Shown: in pieces, positions 17,841-26,826 of the stretch | How positions within the stretch are numbered: the stretch's first letter is position 1 | How the letters are laid out: each line of letters opens with the position of its first letter | Source of the DNA: Coprococcus aceti | GTDB lineage: Bacteria; Bacillota; Clostridia; Lachnospirales; Lachnospiraceae | NCBI RefSeq assembly: GCF_025567285.1 | Contig: NZ_JAOQJT010000001.1 | Coordinates: forward strand, 62,001-126,000 | Length of the DNA stretch: 64,000 nucleotides | Direction: 5' to 3' | Translations under genes and position numbers: made by a program | Notes under the pieces: model-generated | The model's input: the letters and a program-made list of their open reading frames with translations, nothing else | What the model was told of the DNA's origin: nothing | The model's database searches: none

Positions 17841-18215
17841 TTATGAAATAAGCCTGTTTGTTCTTGTGTCTACTTTGCTGCTATATCTGAGAGTCTTTCT
17901 GCAATATCCGCTGGCATCAACATTATCTCCATCGTCATCTGGACTTTCGTAGTCCCTGTTGAATCCAAGATCCACCATCTTCTCATCAACCTTCAGCATG
18001 ATATCTATACATTCATCCAGAGTGGTTGCCCATATGTCTATCTGAAAACCCAGATTATCAACAACGCTGTGCATACCTGTGCCAGTATTGGTTATCTGTA
18101 TAAATGTGATCAATGGAACATCTCCAATGGACTTGGGGTAGCTCATTTTCACCTTAAGTCCATCGTGATCTATACTCTCAAGCAACTCTCGGATCTGTCC
18201 TCTTGCATCTATCAT
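17841..18215 (-). CDS. Tail terminator/completion protein (DUF3168-like position)
   Basis: 124 residues (MIDARGQIRELLESIDHDGL...). Contains ITFIQITNTGTGMHSV and a helix with LDECIDIMLKVDEKM. The stop overlaps nothing, but the start overlaps the upstream gene stop by 4 nt. In this gene order the protein caps the tail tube and joins it to the head. Family assignment is by position and general pattern. Confidence 0.65.
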   Translation of the reverse strand: MIDARGQIRELLESIDHDGLKVKMSYPKSIGDVPLITFIQITNTGTGMHSVVDNLGFQIDIWATTLDECIDIMLKVDEKMVDLGFNRDYESPDDDGDNVDASGYCRKTLRYSSKVDTRTNRLIS

Positions 18216-18739
18216 CTGGTGATCTTACTCTCCATTCTTACTGCCGATTTCAGTCTTTCTACTATGTGCTCCTCATTGTTCTTCATTGCCGGGTAAAGGT
18301 ATGGCTGTGGTTCCTGTCCTCTGGTAAGATATCCTATAACCTCACCATCCTTCTTTATAGGTATGAAGTGATACTTCTCAGCCTGAGCCTTATCTATCTT
18401 GTCAACAGGTATCATCCATGGTGTCTGCCTGTATCTGAGGTCTATACCCTCAACCTTAAGGCCTGCCGCCTGTCCAACAGGTCCGGTCCCAAACTCCACA
18501 TATGCTGCATAACTCGCATTGTTGTATACCTCACCAGCAATCTTATCTTCTGTCTCAGTTACCCTTGTCTGTATCTTCTCTCTGAGATATCCACCATCAA
18601 CAGGGGCAAGTGATCTAGCTTCTCCTGCTATGCGGTCGGCTTCCTGCTCCACAATCTGTTTCACATTGCCATCTATCCCATTAGAAAGTTTATCCAGGGC
18701 ACTTATGAGCGTATCCAGTCCTTTGATTTCAATAGGCAT
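18212..18739 (-). CDS. HK97 gp10-like head-tail joining protein
   Basis: 175 residues with the family pattern: N-terminal LDTLISALDKLSNGIDGNVK, then ARSLAPVDGGYLREKI (the conserved AP.D.G.L motif), NNASYAAYVEFGTGPVGQA (Y..YVEFGT) and YLYPAMKNNEEHI (PYLxPA). These are diagnostic for the gp10 family. It is predicted to help attach the tail. Confidence 0.88.
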   Translation of the reverse strand: MPIEIKGLDTLISALDKLSNGIDGNVKQIVEQEADRIAGEARSLAPVDGGYLREKIQTRVTETEDKIAGEVYNNASYAAYVEFGTGPVGQAAGLKVEGIDLRYRQTPWMIPVDKIDKAQAEKYHFIPIKKDGEVIGYLTRGQEPQPYLYPAMKNNEEHIVERLKSAVRMESKITR

Positions 18740-18741
18740 AT

Positions 18742-19077
18742 CTACTTCACCCTTTCTATGATGACAAGGCGATAAGAGGGATAAGGTTTGATGGATTCCA
18801 CGTTGTACATGTTATCGCCCACCTTCACCCGGTCTTTTTCTTTCAGGCTGATATCATCATCGAACACGCATCCCTGAAGCATCTCATTGACACGCTCACC
18901 ATACTCAGCTACTTCAACCTCTGAAGATATAGGACTCCACAGGATTCCCTCAAGTATTCCAGATGGCTCCGTCTCATATACATATGTTTCGTTACCATAC
19001 CTACCCTCACGTACAGAATAGCGATATATCCCGCTATTCTGTCTCTTCTGTGCTATCTTTCTTCTTATGCTTGACAT
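18742..19077 (-). CDS. Head-tail closure/adaptor protein
   Basis: 111 residues from ATG at 19077, chosen for the AGGAGGG site 3-4 nt upstream; longer readings lack one. Basic start MSSIRRKIAQKRQNS, then a beta-rich body (YGERVNEMLQGCVFDDDISL, VGDNMYNVESIKPYPS) like head closure proteins. It overlaps the connector gene upstream by 44 nt, unusual but seen in compact head-tail modules. Confidence 0.65.
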   Translation of the reverse strand: MSSIRRKIAQKRQNSGIYRYSVREGRYGNETYVYETEPSGILEGILWSPISSEVEVAEYGERVNEMLQGCVFDDDISLKEKDRVKVGDNMYNVESIKPYPSYRLVIIERVK

Positions 19078-19399
19078 ATACCCTCCTGTATCTCTTGAGG
19101 CTGTCCAGGACCTTATCAACCTGTGTATCAAAGCTCTCTCCTGTGAGATATGTAGTATTCTCGGACACAACGCCCTCTGAATAGCTCTCAGACTTTATGT
19201 GCTTGTCAGCCTGGTCTCTCTCATAGAGTATAGCTGCGATCTCGACCGCCTTTGAGGCAAAGGCTTCATCAAACTGCTTCACATTCAGAAACAGAACTAT
19301 CTCATCCTTCGCCTCTTCCAGATAATCGGTAAGGATCTCATCGCTTATATCCTTATCAGAGCCTATCTTCCTCTTAAGCCTTGCCAGTGAATCCATCAT
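19034..19399 (-). CDS. Head-tail connector (gp6-like)
   Basis: 121 residues, mostly helical: MMDSLARLKRKIGSDKDISD, EILTDYLEEAKDEIVLFLN and FDEAFASKAVEIAAILYERD. This matches the gp6/gp15-type adaptor that binds the portal ring. It lies immediately after the small gene following the coat protein. Confidence 0.75.
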   Translation of the reverse strand: MMDSLARLKRKIGSDKDISDEILTDYLEEAKDEIVLFLNVKQFDEAFASKAVEIAAILYERDQADKHIKSESYSEGVVSENTTYLTGESFDTQVDKVLDSLKRYRRVYVKHKKKDSTEETE

Positions 19400-19409
19400 G
19401 TATCACCTC

Positions 19410-19679
19410 TCAGTCGGTCGCTTTTGTGGCTGTCTTTGTGGCTGTCTTTGTGGCTGTCTTTGTGGTTACCTTTGTTTTCTTCTGAGGCTTTACCTCTTCC
19501 TCCACCGACTCTTCTTCTTCTGCTTTCGCATCCTCCACCGGCTCTTCCTCTGCCGACGCCGCAATGACAGGTTCATCCTCTATAACAAAGGTCTTTATGT
19601 CCTTGCGGCAATGCTCTACAACACGCTCATTCCGGCAAGTGAAGCTGTGTCCTGTGATAATATTCTTTATAATAGCCAT
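19410..19679 (-). CDS. Small phage protein with acidic centre and TKTA repeats
   Basis: 89 residues. The N-terminus (MAIIKNIITGHSFTCRNER) may form a small folded domain; the centre is Glu/Ala-rich, and the C-terminus repeats Thr-Lys-Thr-Ala, encoded by a 12-bp tandem repeat at about 19427-19470. It sits between the coat and connector genes, where head decoration or Rho-like head-tail proteins occur. Function unknown. Confidence 0.55.
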   Translation of the reverse strand: MAIIKNIITGHSFTCRNERVVEHCRKDIKTFVIEDEPVIAASAEEEPVEDAKAEEEESVEEEVKPQKKTKVTTKTATKTATKTATKATD

Positions 19680-19689
19680 ATCTGTCCTC

Positions 19690-20529
19690 CTACTTCTTGT
19701 TCACTGTGAGAGTTGCAAGTGCATCCTTCTGCAGTACCTTTGCACCACAGAGGTGAAGTCCCTTTACAGCATCTGAGAAGTTGCTCTCTGGTCTGTAACC
19801 CTCTGTCTCAGTGATCTGCTCAGCAAATGAAGTGCCAGCATTTGTACCGGCAAGTATCTTGTACTTTGCGCCCTCTGTATTCGGTACATTGTTTGATACA
19901 TAGATCTGGAAGCCTGCGGCAGCTCCGATGTGTCCGCCCTGAAGGATTGCCATGTTGACATCTGTACCATTGCCCACGAATCTTGAATCCTTCTGAAGAA
20001 ATCCATGATAGAATGGTGGCACAACTACCCAACGACCTACAAGTGGAACATTCTTCTCTGTGAGCTCCGTTCCAAGATCTACAAGCAAGTCATATGCATC
20101 ATCCTTAGTTGGAACAATTGGAGACTCATCACTTCCGATTGCTCCGGCAGCACCGGCTACCATGATTCCTGCAAGCAGTGAATCAACAGTATCATTCAGA
20201 CCATATGCAGCTCTTGCCATGGCCTCGTTCATGAGCTTTGGGTTAGTCTGAGCATTGTCCACATCCTTGATGGCAAAGTTGAAGTAATTTGCCTGATCAA
20301 TAACAAGTGTATTCTGCTCACCTGTAAGCTCATCCGGATCATCAATCTTTGCTCCTGTATACTTCTTGATCGTGATGTCACCGATCTGGTTGATCTTTAC
20401 AGTATCACCATACTGCGTGATCTCACCCTCATAATCTCTGTTGACAAGGCCTGCATACACATGGATCTTGTCAAGATGTGCAAGAAGTCTTGCACTCCAT
20501 ATCTGTGGAATAAAATTCTTAACTGACAT
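19690..20529 (-). CDS. Major capsid protein
   Basis: 279 residues beginning MSVKNFIPQIWSARLLAHLD, with the P22-coat/gp5-like features GDTVKINQIGDITIKKY and PLVGRWVVVPPFYHGFLQ. It has the expected location after the scaffold gene. The protein builds the icosahedral shell (HK97 fold by family knowledge). The start has GGGAAG upstream of ATG. Confidence 0.9.
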   Translation of the reverse strand: MSVKNFIPQIWSARLLAHLDKIHVYAGLVNRDYEGEITQYGDTVKINQIGDITIKKYTGAKIDDPDELTGEQNTLVIDQANYFNFAIKDVDNAQTNPKLMNEAMARAAYGLNDTVDSLLAGIMVAGAAGAIGSDESPIVPTKDDAYDLLVDLGTELTEKNVPLVGRWVVVPPFYHGFLQKDSRFVGNGTDVNMAILQGGHIGAAAGFQIYVSNNVPNTEGAKYKILAGTNAGTSFAEQITETEGYRPESNFSDAVKGLHLCGAKVLQKDALATLTVNKK

Positions 20530-20545
20530 ATATCATCTTCCCTTC

Positions 20546-21208
20546 TTACTTATTCTGTTTGAGCACATTCTGCACCTCATCCCAGTGTGCGTTGATCTCT
20601 TCAACACTCATGGACTTTATGCTGTCCATTGTTATTGTTGTGCCCTGGGTCTTATCCCTTGGTGCTGTGCCTCTCATCTTGTTACTGATTGAATTTGAAA
20701 CAGCGTTTCTAAAAGTCTCTTCAAACTTATCTATCTTAGCCGCTGTCTCCTCTGCTGTGTCGCCTGTCAGAACTTCAGCAAATGAAGCGTCCAGTCCTCT
20801 CTTGATCAGCTCCTTGCCTGTTGCAAGTACAAGCTGCTGTCTCTCAAATGCTTTCTTCTCAGCGTCAAAGGCGGCCTTATCCTTATCAAACTGATATTTT
20901 GCTCTCTGCTCCGCTGTCATCTTCTCCAGCTTCTTAGCCTCGTCAAGGTTTTCAATAGCTTCCTTGTCCCACTTCTCCTTGGCTGTAGCAAGTGCCTGTG
21001 TGACTCTTGCGTCCGAAGCTGACTGAACAGCCTTTTTGAACTCTGGTCTTGCCAGAATCTCCTCGACTGTCATAGTCTTAAGCACATCTTCAAGTGATGC
21101 TGTGCTTGTTGCCTGGTTCTGCTGCGCTCCCTGTGTCTGTGTACCAGGCTGTGTTGTTGCCTCACCAATCTGTGCCTGTGTCTGTGTTATCTGCTGTGTG
21201 TCTGCCAT
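20546..21208 (-). CDS. Capsid scaffold protein (DUF4355 type)
   Basis: 220 residues: Gln/Thr-rich N-terminus, a long helical coiled-coil centre (about 65-150, FDKDKAAFDAEKKAFERQQL) and a conserved end (VEEINAHWDEVQNVLKQ). This matches phage scaffold proteins that guide coat assembly and then leave the head. It is directly upstream of the coat gene. Confidence 0.85.
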   Translation of the reverse strand: MADTQQITQTQAQIGEATTQPGTQTQGAQQNQATSTASLEDVLKTMTVEEILARPEFKKAVQSASDARVTQALATAKEKWDKEAIENLDEAKKLEKMTAEQRAKYQFDKDKAAFDAEKKAFERQQLVLATGKELIKRGLDASFAEVLTGDTAEETAAKIDKFEETFRNAVSNSISNKMRGTAPRDKTQGTTITMDSIKSMSVEEINAHWDEVQNVLKQNK

Positions 21209-21328
21209 AACTTTACATTCCTTTCTGTGTGCCTGTCAGTTCATGCCTGCCAGTAGTCTATTGATACGTCCCCAGCAAGTTCATGCCTTGCTGTTGAGGT
21301 TTTAATGTCTTTTCCTTGACAATAAAAA

Positions 21329-21351
21329 AGACCATGTTTTTACCATGATCT
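21329..21351 (-). terminator. Terminator after the DUF6275 gene
   Basis: 8-bp stem with a 7-nt loop on the minus strand, followed by TTTTTTATTG. It lies inside the structural gene series, 22 bp after the stop of the 89-aa gene, so the scaffold and coat genes must rely on read-through or a new promoter. Confidence 0.75.
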
Positions 21352-21372
21352 AAATTAGCTACTATTCTGTTC

Positions 21373-21642
21373 TTATTCCTCTGTATAACACGTATTTGTC
21401 AACTTATGGTATACATCCTCATACAGTTCCTGTTTATTGCCATTGTAGGTATACTCAGCATATATCCCATCACCACTGATATTTGTTGACGCAAGGCATT
21501 TATAATTCTGTAATGTCTTGCATGACCAGACAATATATATGTCGCCCTCATCTATCTGTATATCTGGGTGATTCTTACGATACCATTCAGTCAACTTCTT
21601 GCGACATACATTCTCAAAGTGTTTCATTCCTGTTACTATCAT
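21373..21642 (-). CDS. DUF6275-type small phage protein
   Basis: 89 residues opening MIVTGMKHFENVCRKKLTEW; GGAGGATAAGTA precedes the ATG. It resembles DUF6275 proteins of Firmicutes phages. It is flanked on both sides by its own terminators, which marks it as an accessory (moron-like) gene in the structural region. Function unknown. Confidence 0.6.
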   Translation of the reverse strand: MIVTGMKHFENVCRKKLTEWYRKNHPDIQIDEGDIYIVWSCKTLQNYKCLASTNISGDGIYAEYTYNGNKQELYEDVYHKLTNTCYTEE

Positions 21643-21674
21643 TACTTATCCTCCTATTTTTTGCATTAAAAAAA

Positions 21675-21696
21675 CACCATACATCTCTGTACAGTG
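21675..21696 (-). terminator. Terminator after the 68-aa gene
   Basis: 8-bp stem (two G-T pairs) and a 6-nt loop followed by seven T on the minus strand (21674-21668). It closes the MuF plus small-gene pair. Confidence 0.75.
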
Positions 21697-21722
21697 CTTG
21701 TAATCACATCTAGCATTCTTTT

Positions 21723-21929
21723 CTACTCTTCTCCTATATGCCTTTTTCCGGGCTTATATAGTTCTTCTATAACTCCATTGGCTATATCTCCGCCTACATA
21801 TCCTGGACCATACAGTTTGTCCAAATGTGCTCTAACCTCCGAATCTCTAGGCAATGACCTAAATTTTTCTCTCTGCTTATCATATTCCTCATATGATGTA
21901 ATACTTAAAAACTCTTCTTTTAAAGTCAT
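21723..21929 (-). CDS. Small protein overlapping the MuF-metallopeptidase gene; candidate immunity partner
   Basis: 68 residues (MTLKEEFLSITSYEEYDKQR; YGPGYVGGDIANGVIEELYK). Its ATG overlaps the upstream stop (ATGA), so it is translationally coupled to the MuF-type protein. A terminator follows. I do not recognise the family. The coupled small gene after a MuF protein with an enzyme-like C-terminus fits the layout of phage MuF toxin/immunity pairs, but this is inference only. Confidence 0.5.
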   Translation of the reverse strand: MTLKEEFLSITSYEEYDKQREKFRSLPRDSEVRAHLDKLYGPGYVGGDIANGVIEELYKPGKRHIGEE

Positions 21930-23542
21930 CTTAATGCCTCCTCTATCAATTTGATCTCGTACTCATTGAGCATTGTTTTGTCCTTTTGATACACTCTGAA
22001 AAGCTCTGAAATAGCCTCCCACATAAATTCTGTATTTAAATTACCATCTGGGGTGATAGCCTCAGTTACGCTATTAATATATAATCTACCTTGATATTCG
22101 CTTATAAACTTATCACCATGCAATATATAAATATTGAATTTTTCACCTGAATCATTTTCATATATTTCCGAAGTAATATCTGCATCGCTTAATCCCTCAG
22201 TTAAGTATTTCTTATACTTTTCCACAATTTTAGGATCCATCATGCGTTCTTCTATCAGGTGTCCAAATTCATGATCTATATCCTCTTTCTCAGCGCCTTT
22301 GGCAATGTTGATAATGCCTTTTTTTACATCACAACTACTGCCATTCTGCCCCATATTAAAGGTTACATCAGCCATTGCTTTCTGCACTTTATCTGGCAAC
22401 TGTGAGTATGCGTCAACAACAGCTTTTTCATCTCGAATAATGTTTACATCCGACTTTGACGCTTTAAACATTATATCTCTTATATTATCACCATTTTTTG
22501 TATTATCAACATCTTTCTTCTCCAACACATACTTCCTGTACCACTGTGCATAACTCATTTCAAACGGCACATGAATATTCTTACCAGTCTTCGGATCTCT
22601 TGCGATTCTTTCCTTTGGCAGGTCCTCTCTATATCCCATTGTTGTAGATCTGCAATGAGGATGCATAGGCGGGAAGTTTACACCCTGTTCTGCCTTTGAC
22701 ACAAAGAAAACCTCTTTATCCAGCTTTCTGCAGATGGATGATGTCCGCAAGTCCAGTGTAGCAAGGTATATGTATCTTAACACCCCTGCCGCCTTGTACG
22801 ACTTCAATGTTCCCTGGTTACAGCAGTTGTTTACCTCGGTGCGGATTACTCTGTTTATGTTGTACCTGCCGCCATCTATCTTTGCCTCCAGCGCAAGATC
22901 CATATCTCTGATACTCTGCCCGGTCATAAGTCCCTGCGTTATAACCTGCTCGAGGCTCTTTGCCAACTTATCTGTGTTCTTCCATATTCTTTTAGAATAG
23001 TTGAACCCTGCCCATTCAGTCTCTATGGCTGCCTGTACATCCCTGTCAGCCAGCTTTGTAAAATCAAAGCCAGTCTCAGTTCTGCGCTGCATATCATATA
23101 TGCTTCGGTAGTAGCTCTCGCTATATGTATCTATGAGCCTGTTTTCAAGCCTTCTGTGTGCATCGGCACCAACCATATAAGCCTGTGAGTATACCAAATC
23201 TTTCAGAGCTTCCAGCCTTGATATTCTCGCCGCATAAGCCGGAGCATTGAGCCTTGCAAGTATAGCCTGCCTGGCTATCTCCTCCTGACACTGTGCAAGT
23301 GTGATCATAAGATTGCGGCGCATAGTCTCCGTCTGTTTTTCATTAAGAAGCCTCAAGGCGGCATCCTGGCTTATTCCTGAATCACGTGCATACTTACCAA
23401 ATATCTCCTCTATCTGCTTCTCTACGATATCCACAGCGCCATCAAAGAGCTTGTTTACATGCATAATATCAACATCGGCTCTGTCCTGGGAGAGCTTCTC
23501 AAGATCTACAGCTCTCTTCTCCCAATAGTTGTTGTCGCTCAT
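21926..23542 (-). CDS. MuF/SPP1 gp7-type minor capsid protein fused to a zinc metallopeptidase-like domain
   Basis: 538 residues. The N-terminal ~310 residues are a phage head morphogenesis domain: helical start, then NRVIRTEVNNCCNQG, ATLDLRTSSICRKLDKEVF and FPPMHPHCRSTTMGY (the conserved D.R.S..C....G and PP.HP.CRS motifs). The C-terminal ~160 residues carry HEFGH at 424-428, a HExxH zinc site with a possible third ligand in FMWEAISELF. MuF proteins enter the capsid with the portal. C-terminal enzyme domains on MuF proteins are known as phage-borne polymorphic toxins. Activity here is untested. Confidence 0.82.
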   Translation of the reverse strand: MSDNNYWEKRAVDLEKLSQDRADVDIMHVNKLFDGAVDIVEKQIEEIFGKYARDSGISQDAALRLLNEKQTETMRRNLMITLAQCQEEIARQAILARLNAPAYAARISRLEALKDLVYSQAYMVGADAHRRLENRLIDTYSESYYRSIYDMQRRTETGFDFTKLADRDVQAAIETEWAGFNYSKRIWKNTDKLAKSLEQVITQGLMTGQSIRDMDLALEAKIDGGRYNINRVIRTEVNNCCNQGTLKSYKAAGVLRYIYLATLDLRTSSICRKLDKEVFFVSKAEQGVNFPPMHPHCRSTTMGYREDLPKERIARDPKTGKNIHVPFEMSYAQWYRKYVLEKKDVDNTKNGDNIRDIMFKASKSDVNIIRDEKAVVDAYSQLPDKVQKAMADVTFNMGQNGSSCDVKKGIINIAKGAEKEDIDHEFGHLIEERMMDPKIVEKYKKYLTEGLSDADITSEIYENDSGEKFNIYILHGDKFISEYQGRLYINSVTEAITPDGNLNTEFMWEAISELFRVYQKDKTMLNEYEIKLIEEALR

Positions 23543-23549
23543 AGATCAC

Positions 23550-25052
23550 CTACTCTTTCTCAGGATCCTTTTCTTCATCATCCTTGATAGGTGTCTCCAT
23601 ATCCTGTGCATGCTGACTGCCAAACGTGGCAAGGTACTGCTGCTGTTCCTCGGCTTTCTGCTTCTTCACATTCTCTATGACCTCATCAACATCTTTGATA
23701 AACCAGAGCTGTGAAAGAAGTGTCTTATCACCCACTATGCCCCTGAGCTGAGTTACCATATTGATGATTGTTGGCTTATCTATTGGCATTGCAACTGTGA
23801 ATACAACATCAAGCTCTTTCTTGTCTATGAGAGACATTTCACCCTTGACATTAAGCCAGTGGTTGTACATCTCGAATCTCTTCTTGAGCCCTTTCTCAAG
23901 GCTCCTCATCTTGTTCTTCACAAGCATATTCATAACCATCAACTTGAGCATGAGGGCCTGTCCTGAGCTGTTTCCTGCAAAGTTCTCATCTGTCATATCA
24001 ACTGTAAGGGTCATCTTGTGGATTTCTCGGATAATATCATTACAGAGCACTGAAACACTGTTTTCATCAAATGCTTTCTGTATGTACTCTATCTTTCCAT
24101 CCAGTGGCAAGCCATCAATGAAGCGGTTCTTCTTCAGTTCTTTCTCGTCATCGTCATCTAATGTCATACCGAACATGGCAAGGATTGAATTGACGAACTT
24201 CTTCTTGTCTGTCACTCGGTCGCTGAAAAGCTCGTTGAGTGCATCCTGCATAGGAATGATCTGTTCAAAGTCACCCTGTCTCTCATCGTTGTTCTGGTAC
24301 TCCACCACAGGAACCTCACCAAAGTAATGCTCCTGTTCGCTGCCCTCAACAAGGTAAAATTCAAAGTTATCAAGGTCACGACTCCTGTATTCTTTGGTGT
24401 TGTGATCATTGCATACAGTGATTGAATAATACTTTGATTCATTCAGATCTTCCTGTATCTCATAAATAATCGCAAATAACTTATTGTGCTCCACTGTATT
24501 GTCTCTGACCATGATACAGTTCATAGGGTTCACTACTGTACTTCGTGGCTCTGGATTTTCATCGCTGTTGGCATAAAGCTGTTCATAGGCTTCGCCATAT
24601 ATGCCTATAGCCTTACCTATCTTGGAATCTATCTCTGATATAGTCTCATTGTCGTATACGTCCTGTATGCGGCTTATATCAAGTTTCTGGGACAAGTCAG
24701 GATCATACAGCTTCACGCTTCCATTCTTGATAGATGCTTTCACACCACCTTCAAGCTCCTTGCGCTGTTTATCCGCTTTATCCGCTTTGTCGCTGTTGTA
24801 CTTGACCGGTTCACCGAGATAATAGCCAAGGCCGACATCAACCACATATTTAGCATAGTTGACATTGAACCTTACAACATCATCATCGTCATCCACTTTG
24901 TGTGCAAGAATATCATGTCTACCCTCGTAGTAATCCTTACACTTAGCCCATCTGGCAAGCTGCCCTTTATGCTTCTGTATGAGGTATTTGAAAACCCTTG
25001 AATCTATGTTGTCTAAGTCCGGCACCATTGCCGGATCTATGTATATTGCCAT
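23550..25052 (-). CDS. Portal protein (SPP1 gp6-like)
   Basis: 500 residues with the SPP1-family pattern: YYEGRHDILAHKV near 40-55, KYVVDVGLGYYLGEPVKY near 85, EAYEQLYANSDENPE, and GVALMLK-like DENFAGNSSGQALMLKLMVM around 345. It forms the dodecameric ring through which DNA is packaged. It lies between terminase and the MuF gene as expected. Confidence 0.93.
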   Translation of the reverse strand: MAIYIDPAMVPDLDNIDSRVFKYLIQKHKGQLARWAKCKDYYEGRHDILAHKVDDDDDVVRFNVNYAKYVVDVGLGYYLGEPVKYNSDKADKADKQRKELEGGVKASIKNGSVKLYDPDLSQKLDISRIQDVYDNETISEIDSKIGKAIGIYGEAYEQLYANSDENPEPRSTVVNPMNCIMVRDNTVEHNKLFAIIYEIQEDLNESKYYSITVCNDHNTKEYRSRDLDNFEFYLVEGSEQEHYFGEVPVVEYQNNDERQGDFEQIIPMQDALNELFSDRVTDKKKFVNSILAMFGMTLDDDDEKELKKNRFIDGLPLDGKIEYIQKAFDENSVSVLCNDIIREIHKMTLTVDMTDENFAGNSSGQALMLKLMVMNMLVKNKMRSLEKGLKKRFEMYNHWLNVKGEMSLIDKKELDVVFTVAMPIDKPTIINMVTQLRGIVGDKTLLSQLWFIKDVDEVIENVKKQKAEEQQQYLATFGSQHAQDMETPIKDDEEKDPEKE

Positions 25053-25079
25053 CGTGCATATATCCTTTCTGCCATGTGT

Positions 25080-26333
25080 TTATAATCCCTTCGGTCTCTT
25101 CCTTGACTTAACACGGCTGTTTCTTCGTATATCCTCTATTGAGTACCTGAGAGCCGCCATGGCATCGTCAAAGAACGGCACAGGCTCATCGGTGTACTCG
25201 TTTGTCTTCTGGTCAAGCTGCCATTTCCACTGTCTGATCTCGTCATATGTGTTTGTGCAGCTATAATGTATATGTATCTTTGGTATCTGCTTCAGATAAT
25301 CTATCTGTGCATGTACGCTTCCCGGCTCCTTTAGGACTCCTCTGGCTCTCTTATATCCGGCTTTCTGCCACATCTTGATTCTGTCTGGCTCTGCTGAATC
25401 ACAGTACATATTTAGCTTTTTATCAAACTGCTTTTCAGCTGCCATCTGTATGATCTCGTTCGTGTCTTTCTCGTACACATAGAGTTCTTTGCAGATGTAC
25501 AATTCACCATCCTTGAAAGCCACCTCAAGCAAAGCATTGGCATGATTGAATCCAAAATCCTGTGCATTCACTACATAATCGAAGTTGCTGTGATCTGTGT
25601 TAAAATCCTCAACAACATAGTTTGTAAGGATAAGGCCACCAACTTCGCCCCACTCCCCAAGTCCATAGACCCTATATCCCTCAGGATCCACCTTCTTACG
25701 TCTCTCCATTCTTGCCCTGTATGCCGCATCAATAAATCTGTTGTTGACATAGTTGCTTGAATGTGTCAGTACATTCTCGTCCTCAATATCAAAGAAGTTT
25801 TTCTTTATCCAGTGGGTAGCTGATACAGGGTTAAATGTCATCTTAATCTGATAGAACTGCCCTGGTGGCAGCTTACCTCTGAGACGGTCATCTATAATCT
25901 CAAAATCACTCTGCATAAGCTCCGTAGCCTCTTCTATCCATACATCCGTGAGCTTTCCACGCTTAAATGTGATAGATTTCAGCTTTTCACGCTGCTTATC
26001 ATCATTTACCCCTCTGAATATGATCTGGTTACAATTTGCCTTGCATTCGATCATGAGCGGGTTCTGCTTGATGATCCAGTATTTCTCATATTTATCACCG
26101 AACATACGAAAAATAGCACCCTGCAATTCTGCAAAAGTGCTATCTCTGTTTGTTATATCTGATTTTCTTACACATAATAAATTCCTGCCTGGATCCTGAA
26201 GGAGCCTGAGTATATAGTTTGTGGCTGTGTCAACACTTTTCCCGGATCCAGCCGAGCCTTTCATAACTATATATCTTCTCTTGCTCCTGTTCACTTCCTT
26301 AAATGCAGGATTAAGCTCAACTTTAATGTTCAT
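25080..26333 (-). CDS. terL: Terminase large subunit
   Basis: 417 residues from ATG at 26333 (MNIKVELNPAFKE); longer readings add an unconserved tail. The ATPase has a Walker A MKGSAGSGKSVDTA, Walker B VWIEEATEL and TFNPVSATHW. The C-terminal RNase H-like nuclease has DFGFNHANALLEV, DSAEPDRIKMWQKAG and PFFDDAMAALRY. It packages and cuts phage DNA. It overlaps the small subunit gene by 11 nt. PBSX/XtmB-like. Confidence 0.93.
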   Translation of the reverse strand: MNIKVELNPAFKEVNRSKRRYIVMKGSAGSGKSVDTATNYILRLLQDPGRNLLCVRKSDITNRDSTFAELQGAIFRMFGDKYEKYWIIKQNPLMIECKANCNQIIFRGVNDDKQREKLKSITFKRGKLTDVWIEEATELMQSDFEIIDDRLRGKLPPGQFYQIKMTFNPVSATHWIKKNFFDIEDENVLTHSSNYVNNRFIDAAYRARMERRKKVDPEGYRVYGLGEWGEVGGLILTNYVVEDFNTDHSNFDYVVNAQDFGFNHANALLEVAFKDGELYICKELYVYEKDTNEIIQMAAEKQFDKKLNMYCDSAEPDRIKMWQKAGYKRARGVLKEPGSVHAQIDYLKQIPKIHIHYSCTNTYDEIRQWKWQLDQKTNEYTDEPVPFFDDAMAALRYSIEDIRRNSRVKSRKRPKGL

Positions 26334-26748
26334 CGTCTGCCATATCCTCCACTTCTGAATTATCCAGAGGTGTTTCATCACCATACGACACATTTATATT
26401 CAATGTCATATCTTCGCCCTCGGTATTCAGATTGATAATATCCTCCGGTCTCTGCCCCACTGTATCCCTGATGAACTCAGCACTGGCAATTGAACCTTTG
26501 AGGGCTTTCTGAACTTGGGCTATGAGTATAGCGTCCTGGACTGTGATATTCTTGCCCTTTATATCTGCTATGTTCTTTATCTTGTCGATATTGACCACAG
26601 CGCCTTTATGCAGGCTCATGGACAGGATAGTCTCAAAGGTATCTTTCATCTGCTTCTTTGCAGCTCTTGTCTTACCTGATTTGACGCCGCCTTTCTTGCC
26701 TGCTTCCTGAAGCTCTTCTTTTGTCATGTCCTTAAAGCTCTTTCCCAT
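26323..26748 (-). CDS. terS: Terminase small subunit
   Basis: 141 residues from ATG at 26748 (MGKSFKDMTKEELQEAGKKG) with an AGGTGA site 5 nt upstream; a longer reading crosses the upstream terminator. Contains GGVKSGKTRAAKKQMKD and LIAQVQKALKGSIASAEFIR. The family recognises the packaging site and recruits TerL, with which it overlaps. Confidence 0.82.
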   Translation of the reverse strand: MGKSFKDMTKEELQEAGKKGGVKSGKTRAAKKQMKDTFETILSMSLHKGAVVNIDKIKNIADIKGKNITVQDAILIAQVQKALKGSIASAEFIRDTVGQRPEDIINLNTEGEDMTLNINVSYGDETPLDNSEVEDMADDEH

Positions 26749-26792
26749 CCGTTTCACCTGCCTTTCATATAATCTAAAAAAGTACAAAAAAT

Positions 26793-26820
26793 GGAGCCTT
26801 GCTGTTATAGCAAAAGCTCC
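26793..26820 (-). terminator. Terminator between the tRNA-like element and terS
   Basis: On the minus strand an 11-bp stem with one bulge, loop ATAAC, followed by ATTTTTTG. It is located 45 bp before the terS start, so terS is probably transcribed by read-through. The loop-proximal part TTGCTATAACAGCAA is also present in the palindrome at 4671-4685. Confidence 0.75.
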
Positions 26821-26826
26821 AAATAT

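Noticed and set aside
19427..19470. 12-bp tandem repeats as a CRISPR or origin iteron array
   Set aside because: They are in frame and encode Thr-Lys-Thr-Ala repeats inside a small phage protein; no spacers exist.
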